Shown here: positions 1 through 8,530 of the stretch, in pieces
Position numbering within the stretch: the first letter of the stretch is position 1
Layout: each line of letters opens with the position of its first letter
From: Lachnospiraceae bacterium
GTDB lineage: Bacteria > Bacillota > Clostridia > Lachnospirales > Lachnospiraceae
Direction of reading: 5' to 3'
DNA: 64,000 nt
NCBI GenBank assembly: GCA_024405155.1
Contig: JAKSPC010000001.1
Location: 124,001 to 188,000 of the forward strand
Position numbers and translations under genes: made by a program
The notes under the pieces: model-generated
Told to the model about the DNA's origin: nothing
What the model saw: only the letters and a program-made list of their open reading frames with translations
The model's database searches: none

Positions 1-705
1 GAGGGCATGGAACCGGCCAAGGCATTCATCGGTGATCCTTTTGACACCAAAGTGCAGATCGTTGAAAACGGCGTGAAGTACATGGTGGACGTAAAGGACG
101 GGCAGAAGACGGGATTCTTCCTGGATCAGAAATACAACCGCCGGGCCGTGGCACGCCTTTGCAAAGGAAAGGAAGTGCTGGACTGCTTCACCCATACCGG
201 GTCTTTCGGTCTGAATGCGGCCTGCGCCGGCGCGGCACACGTGACGGCGGTGGATGCTTCGGAACTGGCCATCAGTCAGGCAAAAGAAAACGCCGCGTTA
301 AACGGCGTGTCGGACATCGTTGATTTCAAAGTGGAAGATGTGTTTGAACTGCTTCCGGCTCTTATGGATGAGGGAAAGAAATATGATGTGGTGATCCTGG
401 ATCCGCCGGCATTCACCAAATCCCGGGAGACCATCAAAAAGGCGGTCAAAGGCTACCGTGAGATCAACATGCGGGGACTGAAGCTGGTAAAGGACGGCGG
501 CTATCTGGCCACCTGTTCCTGCTCTCATTTCATGGACGAGCAGCTTTTTCTGCAGACCATCCGGGAGGCGGCGTCCCTTTCGCACCGGCGCATTACCCGC
601 GTGGAATTCCGGCAGCAGACCCCGGACCATCCGGTGCTCATCTGCGGGAACGAGAACTCCTACTATCTCAAGTTTGTAATTTACCGGGTTACAGACGAGA
701 AATGA
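1..705 (+). CDS. RlmI-like class I SAM-dependent rRNA methyltransferase (5' truncated by window edge)
   Basis: The reading frame is open from the first base, so the true start and the expected N-terminal PUA-like domain lie outside the window. The visible 234 codons hold a Rossmann methyltransferase fold: the SAM-binding motif VLDCFTHTGSFGL, the acidic loop VTAVDAS and the catalytic-type DPPAFTKS motif, followed by a TCSCSH segment. These are typical of the RlmI/RlmK family that methylates 23S rRNA, using SAM in the cytoplasm. The family is clear; the exact target base is inferred from RlmI and not shown. A palindrome array begins six bases after the stop codon. Confidence 0.85.
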   Translation, partial: EGMEPAKAFIGDPFDTKVQIVENGVKYMVDVKDGQKTGFFLDQKYNRRAVARLCKGKEVLDCFTHTGSFGLNAACAGAAHVTAVDASELAISQAKENAALNGVSDIVDFKVEDVFELLPALMDEGKKYDVVILDPPAFTKSRETIKKAVKGYREINMRGLKLVKDGGYLATCSCSHFMDEQLFLQTIREAASLSHRRITRVEFRQQTPDHPVLICGNENSYYLKFVIYRVTDEK

Positions 706-710
706 TGAAA

Positions 711-960
711 TACATATAACTGACCGTTTTCGGCCGTATTATATGCAAATAAAACGGATTTTCGGCGGCAGAATACATATAATTGCCCATTTTTCGCCGC
801 ATTATATGTATGTCAACCCTTGTCATTAGTCAAAATATACATATAATAGCGCAATTATGGTTGAATTATATGTATGGAAACAATTTGATTGGTTCAACAA
901 TCGCCAATCAGAAGCAAAAAAATACGTATAAACGCCTGGATTTTGCTGCGTTTATACGTA
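711..960 (+). repeat. Palindrome array A (four units of a dispersed hairpin family)
   Basis: Units lie at 711-747, 774-810, 838-874 and 923-960. Each begins with TACATATAA (or TACGTATAA) and ends with the reverse complement, giving inverted arms around a variable core that usually has TTTT in the middle. The first three start 63 and 64 bases apart; the fourth is offset by 85. Unit 4 differs from the consensus on both arms together (TACGTATAAACGC pairing with GCGTTTATACGTA). The array fills the gap between two convergent genes. I know no named family that matches. The 65-codon frame crossing it (783-980) has no coding signs. Confidence 0.85.
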
Positions 961-1027
961 AAATGATGTTTCTCCTTTGAAATGAGTTTCGGTGGTACAG
1001 TGCCGGCGACGGGATAAGAGAAAGTAT

Positions 1028-1867
1028 TTAGAGATACGCCACGATGAGCCCGCCTCTTTCCGCATAGAACCCGTCCAGGCCCCTGGCTTCCATAATGGTT
1101 ACCCTCGCGTCTGCCCAGACCTCCAGCAGCCGGTCGCGCAGCTTTTCCGCAGCAGCCAGATTCTGGCAGTGACTGATGACGATCTCTTTTCCGGTGAAGC
1201 AGCGTTCTTTCATATCTTCCAGGATCACGCGCAGCATTCCTTCCGTGCCCCGGGCTTTTCCCTTCATCACGATGCGGCCTTCGTCGCTGCCTGTACCGAT
1301 GCCCCACATACCCAGTTTTCTGGCAATGAATCCGGTGAGGCGTCCCATGCGGCCGTTTACTACCAGATTGTCGAAAGAACACAGGGCAAATACCGTCTTG
1401 ATCTCATCAAACAGCGCATCCGCTTTCTTTACGGCTTCTTCGTATGCCATGCCGCTTTCGATCCATTCCACCGTTTTCCGGATGCACATGGCCACTTCCG
1501 GCCCGGTGCAGCGGGAGTTGATCACGGCCACTTTTCCGGTCTTTCCTTCTTCTTCAAAAAGCTTCTTTGCCGTGTTGGCACTGTTGAAACTGCCGGAGAG
1601 ATTTTCCGAAATGGTGAAAAGAATGTTGTTTCCTTTTTCCAGAAGCTCCGCCATCCAGGCATCCGGTGCAGGGCAGGCGGTCTTTCCCGGTGTCTTTGCC
1701 GCTTCGATGCGGTCGAAAAGCTCGCCGGTATTCAGATCCTCGGTATCTACCATTTCATGTCCGTCAATGGTGATGGCAAAGGGGACCGTGTTGAAATCCA
1801 CTATGTCCGATACGATATCTTTTTTCTTGAGGTCACAGGAGGAATCTGAGATGATCTTCCAATCCAT
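1028..1867 (-). CDS. DegV family fatty-acid-binding protein
   Basis: The 279-residue protein has the usual DegV length. It starts with the SDSSCDL motif, carries ISENLSGSFNSA (the Ser-Gly loop that cradles the fatty acid carboxylate in this family), and has NGRMGRLTGFIA and a C-terminal FYAERGGLIVAY segment. DegV/FakB proteins present fatty acids to a FakA kinase for incorporation into phospholipid; no fakA is nearby, so the partner would be encoded elsewhere. A GAAAGGAAAG ribosome site precedes the start. The gene has its own promoter and a palindromic operator (1936-1988), so it looks regulated by a repressor. It is divergent from miaA. Confidence 0.88.
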   Translation of the reverse strand: MDWKIISDSSCDLKKKDIVSDIVDFNTVPFAITIDGHEMVDTEDLNTGELFDRIEAAKTPGKTACPAPDAWMAELLEKGNNILFTISENLSGSFNSANTAKKLFEEEGKTGKVAVINSRCTGPEVAMCIRKTVEWIESGMAYEEAVKKADALFDEIKTVFALCSFDNLVVNGRMGRLTGFIARKLGMWGIGTGSDEGRIVMKGKARGTEGMLRVILEDMKERCFTGKEIVISHCQNLAAAEKLRDRLLEVWADARVTIMEARGLDGFYAERGGLIVAYL

Positions 1868-1935
1868 GGCTTTCCTTTCTTTCGGGTGACGGCGGAGGCA
1901 GCTGCGCCGGATAAGGTCTTTGTCTGAACCGTTTG

Positions 1936-1988
1936 TATGTGAACACTATGTTCACATAGATTATAAAGGATACTTTCCCAATTGTAAA
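1936..1988 (-). promoter_or_regulatory. degV promoter with palindromic operator at the transcription start
   Basis: Read on the minus strand, TTTACA (1983-1988) and TATAAT (1960-1965) are separated by exactly 17 bases. Immediately downstream lies a perfect dyad, TATGTGAACA / TGTTCACATA, with a 3-base centre (1936-1958). It covers the expected transcription start, the usual place for a repressor. The GAACA/TGTTC halves resemble TetR-type sites, but no TetR gene is in the window, so the regulator is unknown. Confidence 0.75.
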
Positions 1989-2123
1989 ATAAACTTTTGC
2001 AAAAAGGCAGTGAATATTATGTGAAATGCGTCCTTTTCCCGGAATGCGGATTATGGTATGATGCAGGGGAAACACAGAGCAGCGCGGGGATGCCCCGTGT
2101 CACACAAAAAGGCAGCGAAACAC

Positions 2124-3020
2124 ATGGAAAAACTCACAGTGATCACCGGGACGAATGCCTCCGGAAAAAGCAGACTGGGAATAAAGCTCGCGAAAAAATT
2201 CGGTGCCGAGATCATCTCGGCGGATTCCCGTCAGATCTACGAAGGTCTGGATCTGGGAAGCGGAAAAGTGACAAAGGAAGAAATGGACGGCGTGCCGCAC
2301 CATCTTCTTGACGTGGCAAAGCCAAACGATTTCTATTCTCTGGTGGACTTTCAACGGGATGCCTACAAGGCCATTGACGAAACACTGGCCCGGGGAAACA
2401 AGGCATTTCTGGTGGGAGGTACCGGCCTCTACGTAAATGCGGTGACTGACGGCTACAACATTTCGCTGCAGGGCCCCAGCATGGAAAAGCGGAGAGAACT
2501 GAACGCCAAAAGCAAAGAGGAACTGATCGGAATGATCCGGGAGAAAGCGCCGGAAATGCTGGAAGGACTGGATCTCATGAATACCCAGCGCATCGAGCGT
2601 ACGGCGGAACGGGTGCTTGCCGGCGATACGGGAAAACGGGTGAACGTGCCCCGGTATGAAACGCTGGTCCTGGGCGTGACCTGGCCCAGAGAGGTGCTTT
2701 ATGAAAGGATCCGGGAAAGACTGGACAGACGCCTTTCCCAGGGCATGATCGATGAAGTGAAGCGCTTAAGGGAACAGGGAGCCACGGATGAATTCCTGTA
2801 CGGCCTGGGCCTGGAATACCGCTATATCCTCATGTATCTGCGGGGTGAGTTTGAAAGTTTTGACGCTTTTTACCAGAAGCTGTTCATGGAGATCAGGCAT
2901 CTGGCCAAAGGACAGATGACCTGGTTTCGGAAACGTACGGATATCCACTGGATCGACATGACGAAAAATCCGGAGGCGGAAGCATCCGCGCTCATAGAAG
3001 AATTCTATCAGGGACGGTGA
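2124..3020 (+). CDS. miaA: tRNA dimethylallyltransferase MiaA
   Basis: MiaA adds an isopentenyl group to A37 of tRNAs that read UNN codons. The protein has the P-loop GTNASGKS near residue 8, then SADSRQIYEGLDLGSGK, VPHHLLDV and the FLVGGTGLYVNAV motif, all diagnostic. I place the start at 2124, which gives 298 residues, close to the family norm; the frame is open to 2058, but those extra 22 residues are not MiaA-like. The ribosome site is weak. The gene heads a run of four same-strand genes with a 4-base gap and then two overlaps, so it is probably co-transcribed with the radical SAM genes that follow. Confidence 0.95.
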   Translation: MEKLTVITGTNASGKSRLGIKLAKKFGAEIISADSRQIYEGLDLGSGKVTKEEMDGVPHHLLDVAKPNDFYSLVDFQRDAYKAIDETLARGNKAFLVGGTGLYVNAVTDGYNISLQGPSMEKRRELNAKSKEELIGMIREKAPEMLEGLDLMNTQRIERTAERVLAGDTGKRVNVPRYETLVLGVTWPREVLYERIRERLDRRLSQGMIDEVKRLREQGATDEFLYGLGLEYRYILMYLRGEFESFDAFYQKLFMEIRHLAKGQMTWFRKRTDIHWIDMTKNPEAEASALIEEFYQGR

Positions 3021-3024
3021 GACG

Positions 3025-4431
3025 ATGAAACAGGAAGCAAAGATCCCGGAGATCCTCAGATGGACGCCCACGGTCAAAAAGCTCCAGAGATACATGGAAA
3101 CGGAGCTTAATGAGGTAAAGCATACCACGCTGAATCCGGACGGCCCCGGCGCCATCCGCATCCATCTGGTGCCTCCGAAACAGGAACAGGATCATTTTGA
3201 CCCCAGTGTGGCCATTATTAACGGAACGGACATCGTGCCGGTGAATTTCCTGTGGGCCATCATGCTCTGCGAACTCATCAAGGAGATCAACGTCTACGAC
3301 GGCAAAGAGATCGGAGAGCCGGAGGTGGAACTGATCCTGGGTAAAACGGCAGCCGGCTGTAAGAGCCTGTTCCGCTATATGAAAGAAAAGACCATCCGGG
3401 AGGACCTTGCCGCCATTTATACCACCTTTAAGCAGCTGGCATACCGGGAAGAAGTGACCACGGACATCGAGCATTTAAGCATCGGCGAATACGCGGACTG
3501 CATGAAGGCGCCCCACCGCATGGACGTGATGGTGAGCGCCATGACAAGAAACGGCTGCTGGCACTGCAACCAGAAATGCATCCACTGTTACGCGGCCGGA
3601 CAGACGTATTCCGATGAAGAGGAGCTTTCCACGGAAGAATGGAAGAAGATCCTGGACAAGCTGAAAAAGATCGGCGTTCCCCAGGTGACGTTCACCGGCG
3701 GCGAGCCCACCATGCGGGAGGATCTTTTCGAACTCATCGACCATGCCCGCTGGTTCGTTTCCCGGTTAAACACCAACGGCATCAAGCTGACGGAAGGGTA
3801 TTGCAATCACCTGCGGTCCGTGGAACTGGATGCCGTACAGATCACATTCTATTCCGCTGATGCCGGGATCCACAATACCCTGGTGGGCGCGCCCCAGTAC
3901 GAAAATACTCTGGCGGGCATCCGGAACGCGCTGAAGGCGGGCTTGAGCGTAAGCATCAATACGCCGCTGTGCACCCTCAATAAAGACTACGTGAAGACCC
4001 TGCAGCTGCTTCATGAGATGGGGATCATTTACGTGACCTGTTCCGGCCTCATCACCACGGGAAACGCCCTGGGAGAGACCTCGCAGAGTCTGCAGCTTTC
4101 CGAGGAGGAGATCAGGACCGTCCTTACGGAAGCGGTGGCCTACTGCCACGAAAACGGCATGGAGATCGCCTTCACCTCTCCCGGATGGCTTCCTGAGGAA
4201 GTATTTGAGGAGCTGAACATCTCCACGCCTTCCTGCGGTGCCTGTCTTTCCAACATGGCCATCACGCCTTCCGGAAACGTGGTGCCCTGCCAGAGCTGGC
4301 TTTCGGAAGGAAAGCTGGGGAATCTTCTGACGGATGACTGGGAAAAGATCTGGGAAAGCCCCGCCTGCAGAAACGGCAGGAATTATTCGGCATCCATGAC
4401 AGGCAAATGTCCTTTAAGGAGGTGGTGCTGA
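3025..4431 (+). CDS. Radical SAM protein with SPASM-like C-terminal cysteines
   Basis: This 468-residue protein has a radical SAM CxxxCxxC cluster motif at C181/C185/C188 (CNQKCIHC), then VTFTGGEPTMRED, the GGE motif that contacts SAM. Near the C-terminus are CGAC, a VPC and a final KCPLRRWC, consistent with a SPASM/Twitch domain binding auxiliary iron-sulfur clusters. About 150 residues before the core are of unknown fold and could bind a substrate. SPASM proteins often modify ribosomally made peptides; the substrate here is not known. The stop codon overlaps the start of the Cys-rich gene (ATGA), and the ribosome site for that gene is inside this one, so their translation is coupled. Confidence 0.85.
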   Translation: MKQEAKIPEILRWTPTVKKLQRYMETELNEVKHTTLNPDGPGAIRIHLVPPKQEQDHFDPSVAIINGTDIVPVNFLWAIMLCELIKEINVYDGKEIGEPEVELILGKTAAGCKSLFRYMKEKTIREDLAAIYTTFKQLAYREEVTTDIEHLSIGEYADCMKAPHRMDVMVSAMTRNGCWHCNQKCIHCYAAGQTYSDEEELSTEEWKKILDKLKKIGVPQVTFTGGEPTMREDLFELIDHARWFVSRLNTNGIKLTEGYCNHLRSVELDAVQITFYSADAGIHNTLVGAPQYENTLAGIRNALKAGLSVSINTPLCTLNKDYVKTLQLLHEMGIIYVTCSGLITTGNALGETSQSLQLSEEEIRTVLTEAVAYCHENGMEIAFTSPGWLPEEVFEELNISTPSCGACLSNMAITPSGNVVPCQSWLSEGKLGNLLTDDWEKIWESPACRNGRNYSASMTGKCPLRRWC

Positions 4432-5669
4432 TGAAAAAGATCGCGAAACTTCTTTCGGCGCTCGCTTCGGCAGTACTGCTGTCGGCACTTTTTTCCTTTG
4501 CGGCATTCGCTCAGGATCCCACCGACGAGATCCTTAGATTTGAGATCACGGCCGACGTGAGCGAAGACGCCACCGTGAACTTCCGTTATCACATCGACTG
4601 GCTGGTGCTGGACTCCGAAACGTTCGGCCCTCTGGAATGGGTGAAGATCGGTGCGCCAAACAGCAATCACACAGACGTACAGGCGCTCTCAGAAACGATC
4701 ACGGACATCCGCGACCAGGGAAACGAGATCCGCATCGAACTGGACCGCCCCTACTACGCGGGAGAAACGGTCAGCTTCGAGTATTCCTTCACGCAGGGAA
4801 ATCTCTATCAGATCGGCCGGTATGTGGAAGGGGAGACCGTTTACATTTATACCCCGGCCTGGTTTGACGGGATCGCCGTGGATGATCTGACCGTTCGCTG
4901 GAATCAGAACAAAGCGGGTGCATGGCAGCCGGATGCCGATATCGAAGGAGACTACCTGGTGTTTCAGGCATCCCTTCCGCCGGGAGAAAAATTTGAACTG
5001 ACCGTGGCGTACCCGAATGACGCTTACGCCTTCACGCCGGAGGGCGAGATGCGTTCCGGTACCGGCGGTTCCGATGGCAATTCCGAAGACAGTCCGCTTG
5101 TTGTGATCCTTGCGATCATTATTGTAATGGTGTTTATCATCGCGCCGATCGCTTTCGTGGTGTTCATCATACGGTTCCTCGTTTCCGTTGGCCGCGGTTT
5201 CGGCAGCAGTACGGACACCGTAAAGAAGATCATCCGTACGAAGATCGAATACTACGACAACTGCCCCAACTGCGGAGCCGTCCGGGAAGAAGGACAGGAA
5301 AAGTGCGAATACTGTAAGACGAGTTTTGAAAAGTCCCGTGAGGTCGTGGAGGAGAATGAGATCAAAAACCCGCAGAAATACTCCACCGACGGCACCTACC
5401 GGTACGAGGGAAGCCCCCATACGTTCATACATGTAAGTACCATCAATGTGCCCAGACCCCGCAGTTCTGCAGGTTCTTCTGCCAGACGTTCCGGCGGCTG
5501 CGCATCTTCCTGCGCATCCTCGTGTGCTTCCAGCTGTGCCTGCGCATCCAGCTGCGCCTGTGCCTGCGCCTGCGCATCCAGCGGTCGTGCCGGCTGCAGC
5601 GTGAAGGACTTCTTTGATGAGGAAAAGCACAACCTCAAGGTACGCAGTTATCACGAAAACGAAGCATGA
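4431..5669 (+). CDS. Membrane protein with zinc ribbon and (CASS)n cysteine-rich tail
   Basis: The start at 4431 follows AAGGAGG by 8 bases and gives 412 residues. Order of parts: signal peptide (about 1-27), an extracytoplasmic beta-rich region resembling DUF2207-type proteins, one hydrophobic span (about 223-251), a zinc ribbon (C278, C281, C292, C295) and then a striking tail at residues 357-389 with ten cysteines. The tail is built from CASS and CA repeats, ending GRAGCS. The codons vary among repeats (tgc/tgt, tcc/agc), so selection on the protein sequence is likely. It sits between two radical SAM genes with ATGA overlaps on both sides. Function unknown. The tail could be a modification substrate, a metal-binding stretch or plain low-complexity sequence. 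Confidence 0.75.
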   Translation: MKKIAKLLSALASAVLLSALFSFAAFAQDPTDEILRFEITADVSEDATVNFRYHIDWLVLDSETFGPLEWVKIGAPNSNHTDVQALSETITDIRDQGNEIRIELDRPYYAGETVSFEYSFTQGNLYQIGRYVEGETVYIYTPAWFDGIAVDDLTVRWNQNKAGAWQPDADIEGDYLVFQASLPPGEKFELTVAYPNDAYAFTPEGEMRSGTGGSDGNSEDSPLVVILAIIIVMVFIIAPIAFVVFIIRFLVSVGRGFGSSTDTVKKIIRTKIEYYDNCPNCGAVREEGQEKCEYCKTSFEKSREVVEENEIKNPQKYSTDGTYRYEGSPHTFIHVSTINVPRPRSSAGSSARRSGGCASSCASSCASSCACASSCACACACASSGRAGCSVKDFFDEEKHNLKVRSYHENEA

Positions 5670-7165
5670 AGATCTTACTGGCAGCAGTAAATGCCAAATA
5701 TATCCATACGAATCCCGCGGTGTACAGTCTGGCGGCCTATGCGAAAACGTATGCCGCTTCCTGTCATGAGACAGTCGTTCGCGAGTACACCATCAACCGG
5801 CAGCCGGGTGACATTCTGGCAGCCATCTATGCGGAGAGACCCGATGCCATCGGGTTTTCCTGCTATATCTGGAACTGGGATGTTATCAGATTCCTGCTGC
5901 GGGAGCTTCCCAAGGTCCTGCCGGAAGCGCGCATTTTCCTGGGTGGTCCCGAGGTCTCTTTCCACAGTGAAAAGATCCTTTCGGAGTTCCCCCGGGTGGA
6001 AGCCGTCATGATCGGGGAAGGGGAGCAGACGTTCGCCGAATTGCTGGAAGCATTGCCGGACGGCCCCCTGGAAGATATAAAGGGCCTCATGCTCCGGTCC
6101 GGTTTTACCGGTGAGCGCGCCCCGCTTCCCATGGACAGCGTGCCGTTTTTCTATGGGGACATTCCGGATCTGAAACCCTTTCAGGATCGTATCCTGTACT
6201 ACGAGTCTTCCCGGGGCTGCCCGTTCCGCTGCAGCTACTGTCTTTCCTCCATCGACAAAACACTGCGCGTCCGCAGTTTTGAAAACGTAAAAAAACATCT
6301 GGACTTTTTCCTTTCGGCAAAGGTGCCCCAGGTGAAATTCATCGACCGCACCTTTAATGCCGACCGGGAACACGCCCTTTCGGTGTGGACATATCTAAAG
6401 GATCACGATAACGGCGTCACCAATTTTCATTTTGAGATCGCGGCCGATCTTCTTACGAAAGAGGAGATCGATGTGATCCGCGCCATGCGCCCCGGGCTCA
6501 TTCAGCTGGAGATCGGCGTACAGTCCACGAATGCGGAAACGCTCACAGCCATCCGCCGCCATGCAGACACCGAAACGATCTGCAGAGTCGTTTCGGTCCT
6601 TCGTAAAGCCGGAAACGTGCACATTCATCTGGATCTCATCGCAGGGCTTCCCTTTGAAGACAGGGCATCGTTCCTCCGGTCCTTCAACGAAGTCTTTTCC
6701 ATGCAGCCCGACGAACTGCAGCTGGGCTTTTTGAAGGTGCTGAAAGGCACCGCCATGGAGGAAAAGGCGGAAGGATACCGGATCGCTTATCTGTCGGAGC
6801 CTCCCTATGAGGTGCTTTCCACCGGATGGCTCTCCTATGAGGAAGTGCGGGAGTTTCACCGGGTGGAAGAGATGCTGGAGGTATACCACAATTCCGGCCA
6901 ATTCATGAATACTCTGCCGCTCCTTCTGGAAAAGTTCCCGTCGCCCTACGACTTTTTTCTGGCACTTGCCGGATGGTACGCCTCCCACGGATATTTCGTG
7001 CAGATCCCTTCCCGCAGCCGCCGCTATGAGATCCTTCTGGAGTTTGCCTCCTCTCTCGGTCCTTCTTCCTTTGCGGAAAAGATCCGTGAGACACTTTCCC
7101 TGGACTTTTCTCTGACGGAAAAGCCGCGGCAAAAGAAAAAGCGGGTCTATGACCCGCAACAATAA
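5666..7165 (+). CDS. B12-binding domain radical SAM protein (DUF4080-type)
   Basis: The 499-residue protein begins with a cobalamin-binding-like Rossmann domain (MKILLAAVNAKYIHTNPA, IGFSCYIWN, IFLGGPEVS). The radical SAM motif C185-x3-C189-x2-C192 (CPFRCSYC) follows, and a C-terminal DUF4080-like region completes it. Members are predicted to catalyse methyl transfer or other radical chemistry on unknown substrates. The start overlaps the stop of the Cys-rich gene (ATGA). The last codons form a GCGGGTC/GACCCGC hairpin (7141-7157); on the minus strand it is followed by a T-rich run, so it could stop antisense transcripts. Confidence 0.85.
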   Translation: MKILLAAVNAKYIHTNPAVYSLAAYAKTYAASCHETVVREYTINRQPGDILAAIYAERPDAIGFSCYIWNWDVIRFLLRELPKVLPEARIFLGGPEVSFHSEKILSEFPRVEAVMIGEGEQTFAELLEALPDGPLEDIKGLMLRSGFTGERAPLPMDSVPFFYGDIPDLKPFQDRILYYESSRGCPFRCSYCLSSIDKTLRVRSFENVKKHLDFFLSAKVPQVKFIDRTFNADREHALSVWTYLKDHDNGVTNFHFEIAADLLTKEEIDVIRAMRPGLIQLEIGVQSTNAETLTAIRRHADTETICRVVSVLRKAGNVHIHLDLIAGLPFEDRASFLRSFNEVFSMQPDELQLGFLKVLKGTAMEEKAEGYRIAYLSEPPYEVLSTGWLSYEEVREFHRVEEMLEVYHNSGQFMNTLPLLLEKFPSPYDFFLALAGWYASHGYFVQIPSRSRRYEILLEFASSLGPSSFAEKIRETLSLDFSLTEKPRQKKKRVYDPQQ

Positions 7166-7568
7166 TATTATACCTCCGGACAGCCGGATACTTCAATGCA
7201 TAAAAGTGCTAAAGTTCCCCCGGTTTCTTTGTAACAACTGTCAATGGAAAGATCCCGGACAGTGTGATAGTATAAAGGCAGCTCAAGAAAGAAGACCTGA
7301 AGCCCAAACAGATCGACAGTGTAAAGAAACGGATCACAGAAAGGAAGGAGAAGGGCACGAGGCTAAGAAAGAGCTCCGAAAATAGAATAGGGAAAAACCA
7401 GAAAGAAGGAGGTAAATTCCCATGGCACATTATCTTTGAGGCCGCTGCAGATAGAAAGAATATCGCAGCGGTCTCATTCGTTGTATATACGAAGGCCATT
7501 CTGTATGATACAATAAGCGATGCAGGAGACTTGCAGAACGCAAACACATAAAAGGGAGCAATAACGGA
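7166..7568 (+). other. 403-bp leader: possible micro-ORF, hairpin and decayed coding remnant
   Basis: A very good ribosome site, AAGGAGGT (7406-7413), lies 8 bases before ATG at 7422, but that frame stops after five codons (MAHYL). Two bases later CCGCTGC (7442-7448) can pair with GCAGCGG (7465-7471). Another frame, from about 7275 to 7551, has no stop and reads as a plausible lysine-rich protein but has no start codon. This may be a leader peptide with an attenuator-like hairpin, or the remains of a small gene frameshifted just after its start. A weak promoter (TTGTAT, 17 bases, TATGAT) may serve the next gene. Confidence 0.35.
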
Positions 7569-8480
7569 ATGAGAAAGCAGGGAGAAGAAAAAGAAAAGGG
7601 GCGGTCGTTCGGATATCTGATATCGGTCTCGTCTGCCGTGATCTTCGGCCTGATGCCTCTTCTGACAAAGACCGTATATCAGAGCGGGGCGAACTCCTAT
7701 ACGGCAGCATTTATGCGCATGCTGGTGGGGACTGCCGTATTCCTGCTGCTGCACAGACTTACCGAAAAGACCGCTCTTTCCGTGAACAAAAAAGAACTGA
7801 AACAGCTCCTCATCTTTGCCATCGGTTATGGAACGACGCCGATCCTTCTGTATACTTCTTATAACTATCTGGCATCCGGGCTTGCGACCACGCTCCACTT
7901 TGTGTATCCGGTCCTTGTCGTTGCCGGAAGCGTTTTGTGCGGCCTTGCAAAACTCACCCGCCGGAAAGTGATCTGCTGCATCCTCTGCATGGCGGGGATC
8001 ATTGCTTTTTACACGCCGGGCGGGGAAGTCAGCCTGAAAGGGATCCTGATCGCGCTGGCATCCGGCGTCATGTGCGCTTTCTATACGATCTACCTGGAGG
8101 CATCCGACCTGCTTCGGATGGAGCCTTACAAGCTGGCGTTCTGGAATCACGGATTCGGTATGCTGATCATTGGTGTCTGCGCGCTTTTGCTGCGGAAATT
8201 CTGCTGGCCCGGCACCGCCGGCGGCTGGACCTTTGCCCTGCTTCTGGGACTGGTCACGGCAGCAGCCAGCTTTCTGTATCAGCAGTCCGAAAAATATATC
8301 GGTGCACAGGACACCGCACTGCTGGCCACTTTTGAGCCGCTCACCAGCATCATCATCGGATATTTCGTGTATGCGGAGCCGCTTACGGGCAGGAACATCG
8401 CGGGGATCATCTGCATCCTGCTTTCCGTCATACTGTTAAGCACGGAAAAGGCAGCCCCTTCTCATACAAACGCAGCCTGA
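7569..8480 (+). CDS. EamA/DMT family transporter
   Basis: The 303-residue protein consists mainly of about ten hydrophobic helices arranged as two EamA repeats, with the typical conserved stretches FGLMPLLTK in the first helix and FEPLTSIIIGYFVYAEPLTG near the end. Such drug/metabolite transporters usually export amino acids or other small metabolites across the cytoplasmic membrane; the substrate cannot be read from sequence. AAGGGAG precedes the start. It is transcribed in the same direction as the hydrolase and trpB that follow, but the gap and the upstream leader suggest its own promoter. Confidence 0.9.
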   Translation: MRKQGEEKEKGRSFGYLISVSSAVIFGLMPLLTKTVYQSGANSYTAAFMRMLVGTAVFLLLHRLTEKTALSVNKKELKQLLIFAIGYGTTPILLYTSYNYLASGLATTLHFVYPVLVVAGSVLCGLAKLTRRKVICCILCMAGIIAFYTPGGEVSLKGILIALASGVMCAFYTIYLEASDLLRMEPYKLAFWNHGFGMLIIGVCALLLRKFCWPGTAGGWTFALLLGLVTAAASFLYQQSEKYIGAQDTALLATFEPLTSIIIGYFVYAEPLTGRNIAGIICILLSVILLSTEKAAPSHTNAA

Positions 8481-8530
8481 GGCCGTCAGACTGCTGACAA
8501 CAGGTCATTGTGAATAACGGAGGTGTTTTT

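Noticed and set aside
783..980. 65-codon frame across array A
   Set aside because: It is built from palindrome units and has no ribosome site or recognisable protein sequence.
992..1889. Long plus-strand frames opposite degV
   Set aside because: They are shadows of the DegV gene, which has clear motifs, a promoter and a ribosome site on the minus strand.
4689..5654. 321-codon minus-strand frame opposite the Cys-rich gene
   Set aside because: Its Gly/Ala/Thr/Cys-rich start is the complement of the CASS repeats; there is no ribosome site, and the plus-strand gene has a signal peptide and coupled overlaps.
7141..7157. Terminator for the B12 radical SAM operon
   Set aside because: The stem is good but lies in coding sequence and no T-run follows on the plus strand; it fits only the minus direction.
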